NCBI GenBank assembly: GCA_025057455.1
Contig: JANWWY010000002.1
Coordinates: 1 to 64,000 of the forward strand
Source of the DNA: Aquificaceae bacterium
GTDB taxonomy: Bacteria; Aquificota; Aquificia; Aquificales; Aquificaceae
DNA length: 64,000 nucleotides
Direction of reading: 5' to 3'
Positions 16,131 through 28,446 of this stretch are shown one piece after another; within the stretch, counting starts at the first letter, position 1, and each line of letters opens with the position of its first letter. The position numbers and the translations under genes are program-made. The notes below the pieces were generated by a model, which was given only the letters and a program-made list of their open reading frames with translations, was not told the DNA's origin and did not search any database.

Positions 16131-18208
16131 ACGAGCATCAGCTCAAGCCTTCCTCTTTCCTCATCTACGGCAACCACCTTAACCCTTACTCTGTCCCCCA
16201 ATCTAAACACCTTGCCAGTGCTAACACCCACAAGCCTATGAGCTGGCTCGTCATAGACATATTGGTCTTCCTTCAGGGTGCTTATGTTTACGATACCCTC
16301 AGACAAATATTCCTGAATCTCTACAAAAAAACCAAAGGAAACTACGCCGGTTATAATGCCGTCAAACTCTTCCCCTACATGAGACTTCATAAAGCGAGCC
16401 TTTAGCCTATCTATGGCTTCTCTTTCTACTTCCTCCGCCAGCCTTTCCTGCTGTGAAAGGTGCATACCAGCCATTTCAAGATAGGCAAGTGTCTTTTCGT
16501 AGTCTATGTCTTCACCCCTTATAGCTTTTTTTAGAAGCCTATGAACTATAAGGTCTGGGTACCTACGAATGGGAGAAGTAAAATGAGTGTAGTGCTCCGA
16601 GGCAAGTCCAAAGTGTCCCACATTATGAGGTGAGTAATGGGCTCTTTTCATGGCACGAAGGGTTAGAAATCTTACCAAGTTTTCTTCTGGTCTTCCCTCA
16701 AAATCTTCTATGATTTTTTGGAAAAACTTTGGACTAAGGCTTGGCTTCTTTACTCTGTAGCCCAATCCTGCAAGAATTTCCAAAAGGTTTTCCACCTTTG
16801 TGGGATCTGGCTTTTCATGAACTCTGTAAAGGCAGGGGTATCCCGCATTTTCCAAGTGCATGGCAACGGTTTCGTTAGCTGAGACCATGAACTGCTCTAT
16901 AATTCTGTGTGCTACATGTCTTTCGTACTGCATTACCGCTACAGGCTCACCGTATTCGTCCACCACAAGCTCCGCCTCTGGCAGGTCAAAGTCTATACTA
17001 CCCTTTTCCCAACGCACCTTTGCAAGCACTCTGTACAGGTCTTCCATGATTCTGAGAGAGCTGACAAGCTCTCCGTACTTAGCTTCGAGGGCTGGGTCTC
17101 CCACTATTAGCCTTAAAGCCTCTCCGTATGTAAGCCTTGCTTTACTTCTTATGACGCTTTCGTATATGTCGTAGTTAAGTAGTCTTCCCCCTTCATCAAA
17201 GAGCATTTCACAGGTAAAAGCAAGCCTATCTTCGTTGGGCTTTAGACTGCAAAGGTCTGCGGACAGCCTCTCCGGAAGCATATGCAGGGCTCTATCGGGC
17301 AGGTAAAAGGTAAATCCCCTCTTAAAGGCTTCCTTATCTATAGGGGAATTTTCCTTTACAAAGTAAGAAACATCCGCAATGTGAACCCAGAGCCTGTAAC
17401 CTTCTGAGGTTTTTTCTATCGCCACTGCATCGTCAAAATCCCTTGCCTTTTCTGGGTCTATGGTAAAACAGAGCTGACCTCTTAGGTCTTTTCTTCTTTT
17501 TGGCTCCTCTGGGTCAAGTTTAATGCCCTTTGCTTCCTTTAGCACATCGTCTGGGTAAGAGACGGGGAGGTTATACTTTCTTATGAGTATATCTATGATA
17601 AGATTTTTCTCCTCTGGGTGTCCCAGTACCTCCTTTATCTTGCCGAAGGCAGGATGGTCCTTTGTTGGAAACCTCTTTATCTCCACCACAACGAGAACAC
17701 CATCCTTTAGGCTCTCACATTTATCCCCATCCAGAATTATGGTCTGGTGTTGGTTCTCATCGGTGGGCAATCCAAGGCAGGTCTTTTTCTTCTTTTGGAT
17801 TTTACACACAATCTCCTTTTTGCCCCTTTTAAGAACCCTTAAAACCCTTATCTCTTTTTTACCCTTGTACTCAACTATCTTTGCCCTTACTACATCACCA
17901 CCGAAGAGCCTTGCCATTTCAAAGGGTGGTATGTATACATCCTTTTTGCCCTCCCCTATCTCCAGAAAGCCAAAGCCAGCTGGGTAGGGTATAACCTTGC
18001 CAGTTACTATTTCCTCTTGAGCTATCACATACTTACCCTTCTCAACCCCTATCTTACCAGCCTTCCTAAGAACCTTTAAGACCTTTTTAAGAACCTTCCT
18101 TCCCTTTTTGTCTAATCCAAGCCTATTAGAAATCTCCTCAAAGGAAACAGGCTTTTTAGCGCTCCTTATCAAGTTTAAGACCTGGTCTTCTACTGACACC
18201 CCTTCCAT
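16127..18208 (-). CDS. rnr: Ribonuclease R (RNase II/VacB family)
   Basis: 693 residues. RNase R is a processive 3'-5' exoribonuclease that can digest structured RNA. In order: an N-terminal winged-helix region (about 10-60), cold-shock-like OB domains, the RNB catalytic domain with FTIDPEKARDFDDAVAI that carries the metal-binding Asp residues, and a C-terminal S1 domain (EEFDGIITGVVSFGFFVEI). The segment LRAMKRAHYSPHNVGHFGLASEHYTHFTSPIRRYPDL is the family signature. The start lies only 24 bp from the end of a transposase fragment, so its upstream region was remodelled by an insertion. Confidence 0.96.
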   Translation of the reverse strand: MEGVSVEDQVLNLIRSAKKPVSFEEISNRLGLDKKGRKVLKKVLKVLRKAGKIGVEKGKYVIAQEEIVTGKVIPYPAGFGFLEIGEGKKDVYIPPFEMARLFGGDVVRAKIVEYKGKKEIRVLRVLKRGKKEIVCKIQKKKKTCLGLPTDENQHQTIILDGDKCESLKDGVLVVVEIKRFPTKDHPAFGKIKEVLGHPEEKNLIIDILIRKYNLPVSYPDDVLKEAKGIKLDPEEPKRRKDLRGQLCFTIDPEKARDFDDAVAIEKTSEGYRLWVHIADVSYFVKENSPIDKEAFKRGFTFYLPDRALHMLPERLSADLCSLKPNEDRLAFTCEMLFDEGGRLLNYDIYESVIRSKARLTYGEALRLIVGDPALEAKYGELVSSLRIMEDLYRVLAKVRWEKGSIDFDLPEAELVVDEYGEPVAVMQYERHVAHRIIEQFMVSANETVAMHLENAGYPCLYRVHEKPDPTKVENLLEILAGLGYRVKKPSLSPKFFQKIIEDFEGRPEENLVRFLTLRAMKRAHYSPHNVGHFGLASEHYTHFTSPIRRYPDLIVHRLLKKAIRGEDIDYEKTLAYLEMAGMHLSQQERLAEEVEREAIDRLKARFMKSHVGEEFDGIITGVVSFGFFVEIQEYLSEGIVNISTLKEDQYVYDEPAHRLVGVSTGKVFRLGDRVRVKVVAVDEERGRLELMLV

Positions 18209-18232
18209 TTGTAAAGAATATTAAACCACACA

Positions 18233-18511
18233 TTAGAGTATCTCTTTAAACCTGTTTTGCACATTAGAAATAAAGCTCTCTAAGATTGGTACTACCACGT
18301 GATACTGAATGGTGTACTTGTATCTCTCAGAAAGGTCTGACTCTACGTGCTTTATCTTAGCTTTTCTGTTGAAAGAGCCAGTCTGAAAGAATAGCTTCCA
18401 CTGATAGCTTGCTATTTTCTTTGCGGTCTTCCTGTAGCTCGCCAAAAGGTCTCTTATAACTGCCTTTTTCCTTTCGGTTAAGTCCGTGCAAACTTCAATT
18501 GTCCTAAACAT
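18233..18511 (-). pseudogene. N-terminal fragment of an IS200/IS605-type TnpB (OrfB) protein
   Basis: 92 residues that match the N-terminal helix-turn-helix part of TnpB/OrfB proteins, the RNA-guided nucleases of IS200/IS605 and IS607 elements: LTERKKAVIRDLLASYRKTAKKIASYQW, then LSERYKYTIQYHVVVPILESFISNVQNRF. Intact TnpB has about 370-420 residues; the catalytic RuvC-like part and zinc finger are missing. The frame stops at TAA just 24 bp before the rnr start, so the rest was deleted. No transposon end could be fixed. It may be untranslated. Confidence 0.72.
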
Positions 18512-18969
18512 CTTGGGATAGATTACAAAAAAAGCCTAAAATTGTCTATACACTGAATTATTAGTTTCCAAGACCCATCCAGTTTTTTTATAAGCGGTAT
18601 TGTGTCAGCATTAAATAGTTGTGAATCGTACAATTAAAAGCCTACTAAGGGATATGAGATACAAAATTGGGAAGAGCGTTTGTGTCATAACTACACGGAT
18701 TTACTCAAGCTTTTAAAAAAAGGGTTGCTGTATAACCCAATGGAAAGGGCAGGCATTAGAACTATTCCAGACCATACAGGAGAAAACTACAAGAAGCGTG
18801 TTACTAAGCCTTCTTAGAGACTAATCATAAAACCCCTAAAGAGATGTTTTATAAGAGAAAGTAAACCCAACAGAGATTAAAAGGACTCCCATCGTGTTTT
18901 CGGGTTTGATTTACAAGGCATTACGATTCTAAGTTTAAAGTACTGTTTTCTATTGTAAAATATTAAACC
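18512..18969. other. 458-bp intergenic stretch with possible coding debris
   Basis: Between the TnpB fragment and the hypothetical gene there is AT-rich DNA with no start-to-stop gene. One open frame without a start codon runs from 18638 to 18817 on the plus strand (59 codons, including LLKLLKKGLLYNP and IRTIPDHTGENYKKRVTKPS) and looks like the tail of a lost gene. It may be part of the same decayed element, but I cannot assign it to a family. No RNA gene is evident. Confidence 0.45.
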
Positions 18970-19275
18970 ATGAAAGATTGGAAAAAACACGAGAAAGAAA
19001 TTGAAGAGTTAAAAAAGGCTTTAGAAGAGGCCCTTGGTGGTCTGGATGTGGAGTACGAGGTGAAAACCCCAGAGGACCCTGACTTTGAAACATCTTACAA
19101 AGTTCCCTACATACTTCTAAAGTACTACACGGACGAGGAGCATGCACATACGAGAAGAATAGAGCTTTTTGAGTATTACTTTGATATGTCTGCGGAAGAA
19201 AGGATAAAGCTCATAAAGGACATGGTGGAAGAATTTCTCATGGAAATAGACCAAAGCGAGTACGGTGGTGGTTGA
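18970..19275 (+). CDS. Conserved-looking small acidic protein, unknown function
   Basis: 101 residues, rich in Glu, Asp, Lys and Tyr, with two helical ends (WKKHEKEIEELKKALEEALGG and AEERIKLIKDMVEEFLMEID) around a beta-like middle (YEVKTPEDPDFETSYKVPYILLKYYTD). No known motif or signal peptide is seen. The ATG follows a TAAAAT box by 8 bp without a ribosome site, the leaderless pattern met elsewhere in this window. It ends just before the rpsO promoter. Confidence 0.65.
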   Translation: MKDWKKHEKEIEELKKALEEALGGLDVEYEVKTPEDPDFETSYKVPYILLKYYTDEEHAHTRRIELFEYYFDMSAEERIKLIKDMVEEFLMEIDQSEYGGG

Positions 19276-19277
19276 GT

Positions 19278-19317
19278 TATAATATTAAACTTTGGAAGAC
19301 TTTTAAACCTCAGGAGG
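19278..19317 (+). promoter_or_regulatory. rpsO promoter -10 box and leader
   Basis: TATAAT at 19278-19283 overlaps the region just after the upstream gene. It gives a leader of about 35 bases that ends in a strong ribosome site (CAGGAGGATT) before the S15 start. This contrasts with the leaderless arrangement of many neighbours. S15 is known to control its own translation through its leader in other bacteria; the short leader here would be the place for it, but no conserved fold was recognised. Confidence 0.6.
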
Positions 19318-19324
19318 ATTAAAA

Positions 19325-19597
19325 ATGGCATTATCTAAGGTGCTTAAAGAGGAAATTATAAGAAACTTTCAGAGACACGAAGGTGATACAGGGTCACCAG
19401 AGGTGCAGATAGCAATACTAACAGAGCGTATAAACAGGCTAACAGAACATCTTAAGAAGCACAAAAAGGATGTGCACTCAAGGCGTGGCCTTATAGCTCT
19501 TATACATGCCAGAAGAAGGCATCTTGAATATCTCAGGGAGAGGGATTACAAAAAATATTTGGAGGTAGTAGAAAGACTTGGGTTAAAGGTGAAATGA
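19325..19597 (+). CDS. rpsO: Small ribosomal subunit protein uS15
   Basis: 90 residues, standard length. S15 binds the central domain of 16S rRNA early in 30S assembly. The family signature is complete: [39 protein letters not shown] and the ending [24 protein letters not shown]. The rpsO-pnp order is conserved in many bacteria. The stop overlaps the pnp start (ATGATGG). Confidence 0.98.
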   Translation: MALSKVLKEEIIRNFQRHEGDTGSPEVQIAILTERINRLTEHLKKHKKDVHSRRGLIALIHARRRHLEYLRERDYKKYLEVVERLGLKVK

Positions 19598-21672
19598 TGG
19601 AAAAGGTTTCCGCAAAGCTTGGGGATGCCGAGATTATCATAGAAACAGGGCATTACGCAAAGTTGGCAGACGGAGCTGTTGTAATCCGTCAGGGACAAAC
19701 CGCCGTCTTAGTGACTGCGGTCATGTCAGAAGAACCCCTTCAAGGTATAGACTTTGTACCACTCTCTGTAGATTACAGAGAGCAATCCTCCGCATGGGGC
19801 AAAATACCGGGGGGTTTTATAAAGAGAGAGGGAAAGCCTACCGACAGGGAAATTCTCGTTTCGAGGGTCATAGACAGACCTATAAGACCTATGCTACCAG
19901 AGGGTTTTTTTCATGAGGTAGTCATAACAGCTCTTACGCTGTCCGCCGATGATAAGTATGACCCCGATGTGCTTGCCATAACTGGAGCTTCTGCGGCGCT
20001 ACACATATCAAGGATACCCTTTGACGGTCCTATAGCGGGTGTTAGAGTCTGTAGGGTTGAGAATAAGTTTGTGGCAAACCCAACCTACGAAGAAAGACAA
20101 AGGGCAGACCTTGAGATTGTTATGGCGGGAAGCAAGGATGCCATAGTGATGGTGGAGGGTGGAGCGAAAGAGGTAGACGAGGATGTATTGGCTGACGCTC
20201 TATACTTTGGGCTCGAAGCCATTCAGGACATTCTCAAGGCTCAAGAGTACTTAAGAGAAAAGGTAGGTGTTCCAAAGGCAAGTTTTGAAAGCATGGACTT
20301 GCCACAGGAGTTAAAAGAAAAGCTGGAAGAATTCTGTACGGAGAGAATACTGCAATCCTTTAACATAGCGGACAAGAGGGAAAGAAAAACCTACCAATCA
20401 AACATACTGAAGGAATTCATACAAAACTATCAGGTGCCAGAAGAACTACACTTTAAGCTAGGATACAATTACAAGAAGCTTATTAGCAAACTAATGAGAA
20501 AAAGGCTGCTGGAGGAAGGCATCCGTATAGACGGAAGGGGTCCGAAGGACATAAGACCTATAAGCATAGAGGTGCATCCCTATGAAAGACCTCATGGCAG
20601 TGCCATATTTACGAGAGGTCAGACTCAGGCTTTTGCCACTGTAACCCTTGGCTCCCCAGAGGAAGCTCAGATGGTTGAAAGCATATACGAAGGCGAAACT
20701 TCTAAAAGGTTTATGCTACATTACAACTTCCCACCCTTTTCTACCGGTGAGGCAAAGCCATGGGGTCCACCAAGAAGAAGGGAGATAGGACATGGAGCTC
20801 TTGCGGAAAGAGCTATAGAACCTCTCATACCGCCAGAGACAGAATTCCCATACATAATAAGGGTAGTTTCCAACATACTTGAGTCAAACGGTTCTACCTC
20901 TATGGCTACTGTGTGTGCTGGGTCTTTGGCTCTCTTCGATGCTGGTGTGCCTCTTAAAAAGCATGTGGCTGGCATAGCTATGGGTCTAATCATGGAAGGA
21001 GAAAGGTATGTAGTTCTTTCTGACATACTGGGCGATGAAGACCAGCTGGGTGATATGGACTTTAAAGTAGCTGGCACAAGGGACGGTATAACGAGCGTTC
21101 AGATGGACATAAAGATAAAGGGTCTTGGAAAGGAGATAATGAAAGAAGCCCTTTATCAAGCGAAAGAAGGAAGGTTATTCATACTTCAAAAGATGGAAGA
21201 GGCTATGTCAGAGCCGAGAAAAGAAGTATCCCCGTACGCTCCCAAGATAGAAATAATTAGCATACCAGAGGAAAAAGCCTTGACAGTTATAGGTCCCGGT
21301 GGAAGAAACGTAAAGGAGTTTAGGGATAAAATGGGTGTATCTGTGTGGGTGCACGAGGGCGGAAGAGTTTCTCTGACCTCTAACTCAAGAGAAGCCATAG
21401 AAGAAGTAAAGAGGATAATCCAAAGTCTAATAGAGGAGGTAGAGGTTGGTAAGGTCTACAGGGGGAAAATCACAAGGGTAGAGCCTTACGGTGTGTTTGT
21501 GGAAATACTACCGGGAAAGGTCGGACTTTTGCACGTTAGCAAGATGGAAGGCTACGTCAAAGACGTTAGAGCAAAGTACAGTGTAGGTGATGACGTGCTG
21601 GTAAAGGTTTTGGAGATTGACGAACAGGGAAGACCTAAATTAACCAATATAGGCATAGCTGAGCCGGCGTAG
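19594..21672 (+). CDS. pnp: Polynucleotide phosphorylase
   Basis: 692 residues. PNPase degrades RNA 3'-5' by phosphorolysis and is the core of the RNA degradosome. Two RNase PH domains are seen ([31 protein letters not shown] and [14 protein letters not shown] ... TATLGS-like), then a KH domain ([26 protein letters not shown]) and a C-terminal S1 domain ([33 protein letters not shown]). Its last three codons and stop lie inside the next tRNA gene. Start could be either of the two adjacent ATGs. Confidence 0.98.
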   Translation: MMEKVSAKLGDAEIIIETGHYAKLADGAVVIRQGQTAVLVTAVMSEEPLQGIDFVPLSVDYREQSSAWGKIPGGFIKREGKPTDREILVSRVIDRPIRPMLPEGFFHEVVITALTLSADDKYDPDVLAITGASAALHISRIPFDGPIAGVRVCRVENKFVANPTYEERQRADLEIVMAGSKDAIVMVEGGAKEVDEDVLADALYFGLEAIQDILKAQEYLREKVGVPKASFESMDLPQELKEKLEEFCTERILQSFNIADKRERKTYQSNILKEFIQNYQVPEELHFKLGYNYKKLISKLMRKRLLEEGIRIDGRGPKDIRPISIEVHPYERPHGSAIFTRGQTQAFATVTLGSPEEAQMVESIYEGETSKRFMLHYNFPPFSTGEAKPWGPPRRREIGHGALAERAIEPLIPPETEFPYIIRVVSNILESNGSTSMATVCAGSLALFDAGVPLKKHVAGIAMGLIMEGERYVVLSDILGDEDQLGDMDFKVAGTRDGITSVQMDIKIKGLGKEIMKEALYQAKEGRLFILQKMEEAMSEPRKEVSPYAPKIEIISIPEEKALTVIGPGGRNVKEFRDKMGVSVWVHEGGRVSLTSNSREAIEEVKRIIQSLIEEVEVGKVYRGKITRVEPYGVFVEILPGKVGLLHVSKMEGYVKDVRAKYSVGDDVLVKVLEIDEQGRPKLTNIGIAEPA

Positions 21673-21734
21673 CTCAGCGGCAGAGCGAGGCACTCGTAAT
21701 GCCTAGGTCGTGGGTTCAAGTCCCACCGCCGGCT
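21663..21734 (+). tRNA. tRNA-Thr (anticodon CGT)
   Basis: The cloverleaf is complete: acceptor GCCGGCG/CGCCGGC, D-arm GCTC...GAGC, anticodon stem AGGCA/TGCCT with loop CTCGTAA (anticodon CGT, reads ACG), and T-arm GTGGG-TTCAAGT-CCCAC. CCA is not encoded. It begins inside pnp: the pnp stop codon TAG is the tRNA's conserved T8-A9-G10. dut follows 11 bp after the tRNA end, so pnp, tRNA and dut probably share a transcript. Confidence 0.95.
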
Positions 21735-21745
21735 TGGAGAAGACC

Positions 21746-22192
21746 ATGAAGATAAGGATAAAGAGACTTCACCACGCAGAAGGCTTACCCTTACCCTTTT
21801 ATGCTACCGCTCATGCTTCTGGCATGGACCTTTTAGCTGCGGTAGAAGAGCCAGTTCTTCTAAAGCCTATGCAAAGGGCTCTTATACCCACCGGTATAGC
21901 CATAGAGATACCATCTGGCTTTGAAGCTCAGGTAAGACCAAGAAGTGGACTTGCCATAAGGCACGGCATAACTTTGCTCAACGCCCCGGGAACTATAGAC
22001 GCAGACTACAGAGGAGAGATAAAGGTCATACTCATAAACTTAGGACAGGAGGAATTTTTGATAAACAGGGGGGATAGAATAGCTCAGCTTGTTATATGTC
22101 CAGTGATAAGGGTGGAGTTGGAAGAAGTGGAGGAGCTAAGCAATACCAAAAGGTCTGACGGGGGCTTTGGTTCTACTGGCTATAATATTTAG
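21746..22192 (+). CDS. dut: Deoxyuridine 5'-triphosphate nucleotidohydrolase
   Basis: 148 residues. dUTPase hydrolyses dUTP to dUMP and pyrophosphate and keeps uracil out of DNA. The five trimeric dUTPase motifs are visible: [44 protein letters not shown] and the C-terminal arm [12 protein letters not shown] reject the ORF-track start at 21710 because it lies inside the t[11 protein letters not shown] at 21746 fits the family. Confidence 0.97.
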   Translation: MKIRIKRLHHAEGLPLPFYATAHASGMDLLAAVEEPVLLKPMQRALIPTGIAIEIPSGFEAQVRPRSGLAIRHGITLLNAPGTIDADYRGEIKVILINLGQEEFLINRGDRIAQLVICPVIRVELEEVEELSNTKRSDGGFGSTGYNI

Positions 22193-22195
22193 GCT

Positions 22196-23383
22196 ATGGA
22201 GCTTCACTCTATATTTCTATACTTAGCAATCATACTTTTTCTGGCCCGGATATTAGGAGACACTTTTGGAAGGCTTGGACTTCCCCCCGTGTTGGGAGAA
22301 ATATTGGTTGGTGTCCTTCTTGGAAAGAGCGTTCTGGGCTTAATTGAGCCGAGCGAAGTCCTTAAACTCCTTGCGGAGATAGGGGTTATTTTACTCTTGT
22401 TTCACATAGGCTTAGAGGCGGACATAGACCAGCTAAAGAAAGTAGGCATTTCCGCCCTTGTGGTTGCCCTTGTGGGAGCTTTTACCCCCATGCTTCTCGG
22501 GACGTTAGTAAGCTATTATGTGGTTGGTCTTCCCCTCTCCGTTTCTCTCTTTATAGGTGGCACGCTCACCGCAACGAGCATAGGGATTACCGTAAGAGTT
22601 TTAGACGACTTAGGTAAGATGAAAGAGAGGTTTGCACAAATAGTTTTGGGTGCGGCTGTTTTGGATGATATATTTGGTGTCATAGTGCTTGCAGGTCTCT
22701 ATGAGTTCTCAAAGGAGGGAGTGGTTCATTTTGACGCTTTGACCCTTTTGGTGCTTTACATAGGGGTCTTTTTCATCTTTTCCCCTATACTTGCCCAGCT
22801 TATGGCAAGGATAATAAGCCTTCTGTCTGAAAAGCTAAGGACAGAAGACTTTATACCACCAACCGTTGTAGCCACCATATTCCTGTTTGCCTTCATGGCT
22901 CACGAAATAGGCTCTCCTGAGATACTGGGTGCCTTCACCGCAGGTTTAGCTCTCTCAAGGCGTTTTGCCCTGCCCTTTGCCCTATTTTTGAGAACCGACG
23001 AAAAACTGGCTCAGAAGGTAGAGCATACTATAATGCCCTTAGTCTGGGTTCTAACTCCCATATTCTTTGTTTACGTGGGTCTTCAGTTAAACCTAAAGGC
23101 TATAGACTTTACATCTCAGAGGTTTTGGCTTTTGTCTCTCCTTATACTCTTTGTGGCGGTGATAGGTAAGGTTATATCTGGCTTTTTTGTAGAGGGTAGC
23201 CTAAGGGAGAAGCTTCTTATAGGTTTTTCTATGCTTCCAAGGGGTGAGGTAGGTCTTATATTTGCGGAGTTTGGAAGACAGATAGGACTGTACGACCATA
23301 CTCTTTACGCTGTGGTTATCTTCGTGGTGGCGGTTACCACTCTCATGGCACCAATAGTGTTAAAGTTTCTTGCAAGGGAATGA
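22196..23383 (+). CDS. Cation:proton antiporter (CPA2 family, NapA/KefB-like transport domain)
   Basis: 395 residues with about twelve hydrophobic helices. Features of the CPA2 family are LPPVLGEILVGVLLGKSVLGLIEPSE near the start, LLLFHIGLEADIDQLKK, the ion-binding region AAVLDDIFGVIVLAGL with its Asp pair, and the late MLPRGEVGLIFAEFGRQIGL. There is no C-terminal TrkA-N domain, so it is NapA-like and not a full Kef system. It exchanges Na+ or K+ for protons. A TATAAT box inside the end of dut lies 9 bp before its ATG. It overlaps queA by 4 bp. Confidence 0.92.
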   Translation: MELHSIFLYLAIILFLARILGDTFGRLGLPPVLGEILVGVLLGKSVLGLIEPSEVLKLLAEIGVILLLFHIGLEADIDQLKKVGISALVVALVGAFTPMLLGTLVSYYVVGLPLSVSLFIGGTLTATSIGITVRVLDDLGKMKERFAQIVLGAAVLDDIFGVIVLAGLYEFSKEGVVHFDALTLLVLYIGVFFIFSPILAQLMARIISLLSEKLRTEDFIPPTVVATIFLFAFMAHEIGSPEILGAFTAGLALSRRFALPFALFLRTDEKLAQKVEHTIMPLVWVLTPIFFVYVGLQLNLKAIDFTSQRFWLLSLLILFVAVIGKVISGFFVEGSLREKLLIGFSMLPRGEVGLIFAEFGRQIGLYDHTLYAVVIFVVAVTTLMAPIVLKFLARE

Positions 23384-24384
23384 GAGTAGAGGATTTTGAC
23401 TACCATCTGCCAGAGCATCTTATAGCCAAGTATCCAGCTCAGCCGAGGCACTCCGCAAGGCTTATGGTCTTGGAAAGGAAAAGTCAAAAGATAAGGCACG
23501 ACATATTCTGGAACTTGCCCCTGTATCTTCAGGAAGGAGACCTTTTGGTTTTTAACAACTCAAAGGTTCTTCCCGCAAGAATTTACGGTAGGAAGCCTAC
23601 TGGCGGAAAGGTGGAGGTTTTACTTACAGACTACATAACGAGGGAGGAGTGGCAGGCACTCATAGGTGGCAAGGGTATAAGGGAAGGTCTAAAAGTCTAC
23701 GTGGCAGAGGACTTTCAGATTGAAGTGTTGGAGCACATAGAAGAAAGCAGATTTAGGGTAAGGCTTATCTCGGAAAATCCATTGAAAGCCTTAGACAAGT
23801 ACGGCAGAATACCCATACCACCTTACCTAAAAAGGGAGGAAGAACCTATAGACAGAATCTACTACCAAACGGTTTTTGCCCAAGTGGAAGGCTCAGTGGC
23901 AGCACCCACCGCAAGCCTTCACTTTTCTGAGGAGCTTCTCAAAAGGCTCGATGAATACAGAATAAAGAGAACCTTTATAACTCTTCATGTTTCCTACGGA
24001 ACTTTTAAACCCGTCAAAGCAGAGCGGATAGAGCTCCATCAAGTAGACCCAGAGTACGTAAGGGTATCCGAGGAAGCTGTAGGAATCATAAAGGAGACGA
24101 AGGAAAAGGGCAAAAGGGTCGTGGCTGTTGGTACGACAGTGGTAAGAGCCTTAGAGACTGCCGGCTTTGAACCCTTTGAAGGCTGGACAGACCTTTACAT
24201 ATATCCAGGCTATAACTTTAAAGTAGTGGACGCCCTTATTACCAACTTTCACCTTCCTAAATCTTCTCTTCTTTTCCTAGTTTGTGCTTTCGGTGGAAGG
24301 GAATTCGTTCTAAAAGCTTACAATGAAGCGGTAAAAGAAGGCTACAGGTTCTACAGTTATGGGGACGGTATGCTAATCCTTTAG
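23380..24384 (+). CDS. queA: S-adenosylmethionine:tRNA ribosyltransferase-isomerase
   Basis: 334 residues. QueA transfers and isomerises the ribosyl moiety of SAM to 7-aminomethyl-7-deazaguanine at tRNA position 34, giving epoxyqueuosine. Signatures: FDYHLPEHLIAKYPAQPRHSARLMVL at the start, DLLVFNNSKVLPARIYGRK, GSVAAPTASLHFSEELL and the end VVDALITNFHLPKSSLLFLVCAFGGRE. The gene is translationally coupled to the antiporter and ends 1 base before the convergent guaB gene. Confidence 0.97.
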   Translation: MRVEDFDYHLPEHLIAKYPAQPRHSARLMVLERKSQKIRHDIFWNLPLYLQEGDLLVFNNSKVLPARIYGRKPTGGKVEVLLTDYITREEWQALIGGKGIREGLKVYVAEDFQIEVLEHIEESRFRVRLISENPLKALDKYGRIPIPPYLKREEEPIDRIYYQTVFAQVEGSVAAPTASLHFSEELLKRLDEYRIKRTFITLHVSYGTFKPVKAERIELHQVDPEYVRVSEEAVGIIKETKEKGKRVVAVGTTVVRALETAGFEPFEGWTDLYIYPGYNFKVVDALITNFHLPKSSLLFLVCAFGGREFVLKAYNEAVKEGYRFYSYGDGMLIL

Positions 24385-27196
<2,812 letters not shown>

Positions 27197-27203
27197 GTAA
27201 ACA

Positions 27204-27848
27204 TTATAAAAGGTCAGTAAATATGTAAGTTCTGAGCCTTCCTCTAACCCTGACCGCCGGTATGGGTAAACCTCTTAGCATGTCTTTAAAGGCTTCCCTT
27301 TTTTCCTCACCCTTCAAGAAGTAGATAACTATACATGATAGATTTAGATAGTCTTCTTTTAGGGACAATCTCAAAAGCCCATCGGGAGACCTGCTAAGGC
27401 ATACCTTTGGGCTTACATCTTGACACTCTACACCAGGGAAAAGGGAAGCGGTATGTCCGTCCGCACCAACACCAAGAAGGGCAATGTGTAGCCTCTGGGG
27501 AAGCTGGAGGCTGTAGTCCATAGCACACTCTTCCGGATGCATCTCAGTCTTAAAGAAAGCTATCTTTGCCCTGTCCCCAAGGGCGGACTTCACAGTGCGG
27601 TAGTTGGAAAGCTCAGAAGAAAGGGGGACGTACCTCTCGTCGCTAAGGTAGAACCTAATCCTATCCCAAGGAAGCCTTTCAGAGGATAGACTTTTGTAGA
27701 GTTCTATGGGTGTTCTACCGCCTGCCAGTGCAACATGACACGTCCTTTCCCTTTTCAAAAAGAGAAAAAGAGTCCTTTTCAAAAACCTAACGAGTCCATC
27801 TTCCGTATTTGGACTTGAGTATACAAGATAATGGGACAGCTTTTTCAT
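27204..27848 (-). CDS. pgl: 6-phosphogluconolactonase
   Basis: 214 residues, DevB/Sol type. It hydrolyses 6-phosphogluconolactone in the oxidative pentose phosphate pathway. The family motifs are VALAGGRTPIELYKSL, FYLSDERYVPLSSELSNYR and the catalytic ALLGVGADGHTASLFPG. The C-terminal portion is slightly divergent and short compared with the usual 230-240 residues. TATAAT ends 7 bp before the ATG, again without a ribosome site. It faces away from the lipoprotein gene, with 32 bp holding both promoters. Confidence 0.92.
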   Translation of the reverse strand: MKKLSHYLVYSSPNTEDGLVRFLKRTLFLFLKRERTCHVALAGGRTPIELYKSLSSERLPWDRIRFYLSDERYVPLSSELSNYRTVKSALGDRAKIAFFKTEMHPEECAMDYSLQLPQRLHIALLGVGADGHTASLFPGVECQDVSPKVCLSRSPDGLLRLSLKEDYLNLSCIVIYFLKGEEKREAFKDMLRGLPIPAVRVRGRLRTYIFTDLL

Positions 27849-27855
27849 AGGTGTA

Positions 27856-27879
27856 ATTATACAGATGCTGGTTTATAAT
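27856..27879. promoter_or_regulatory. Divergent -10 boxes between pgl and the lipoprotein gene
   Basis: TATAAT on the minus strand (27856-27861) serves pgl with a 7-bp gap to its ATG. TATAAT on the plus strand (27874-27879) faces the lipoprotein gene: it is only 1 bp from the ATG at 27881 but 7 bp from the in-frame GTG at 27887. By analogy with the neighbours that GTG may be the true start. Confidence 0.55.
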
Positions 27880-27880
27880 T

Positions 27881-28444
27881 ATGCCCGTGAGACAAATTAA
27901 GATTTTATCCGCTATTACAGTTCTGTCTATTTTTGGTTGTGCCCCAGTAGTCTGTCCAGAGGGAGACAGTATAAAAAAGGAATACTCAGAGTGGAACAGT
28001 CCATCCTCTTACAATGCCAATTTATCCCTAAGGTATGGGCTTTTTAGAATTCCAATTCAGGTGAAAAAGAGAGAAGGTAAGTTTACAATCTCCGGGGAAG
28101 ATAGAACTGCGGAGCTGTCCTTTAACAATCTCTGTGTGGGGGGCGTATGTGCTAACATACCAGTAAACCCGGATGGCGTAATCTTTGGTAAGGTGCTAAG
28201 GGGGGACGAAAAGGTTAACTGCTCCTTCTCAGGTCTTTCCTTTGAAAGGGATGAAGGACCTTACAGGTCCAAGTATGTATTCAAGGACGGAAGGCTTACA
28301 CTGGTTGAGTTTTATGACAAGGATAAAAACAGATGGCTAAAGCTTAGATACTTAGACTGGGCTAAAGAGGGCTACGCCAGAGCCATTAGAATAGAGGGAG
28401 ACCAATTTAACTTAGTCCTTACAGTGGATAGCTTAAAATTTTAG
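27881..28444 (+). CDS. Putative outer-membrane lipoprotein, unknown (LolB-like in outline)
   Basis: 187 residues with a lipoprotein signal peptide ([17 protein letters not shown], lipobox Cys near residue 20). The mature part is mostly beta-strand ([38 protein letters not shown] ... [24 protein letters not shown]), and its pattern of basic beta strands recalls LolB/LolA lipoprotein carriers. I cannot confirm that by eye. It is directly upstream of lgt, the enzyme that lipidates such proteins, 2 bp apart. GTG at 27887 is an alternative start. Confidence 0.7.
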   Translation: MPVRQIKILSAITVLSIFGCAPVVCPEGDSIKKEYSEWNSPSSYNANLSLRYGLFRIPIQVKKREGKFTISGEDRTAELSFNNLCVGGVCANIPVNPDGVIFGKVLRGDEKVNCSFSGLSFERDEGPYRSKYVFKDGRLTLVEFYDKDKNRWLKLRYLDWAKEGYARAIRIEGDQFNLVLTVDSLKF

Positions 28445-28446
28445 AC

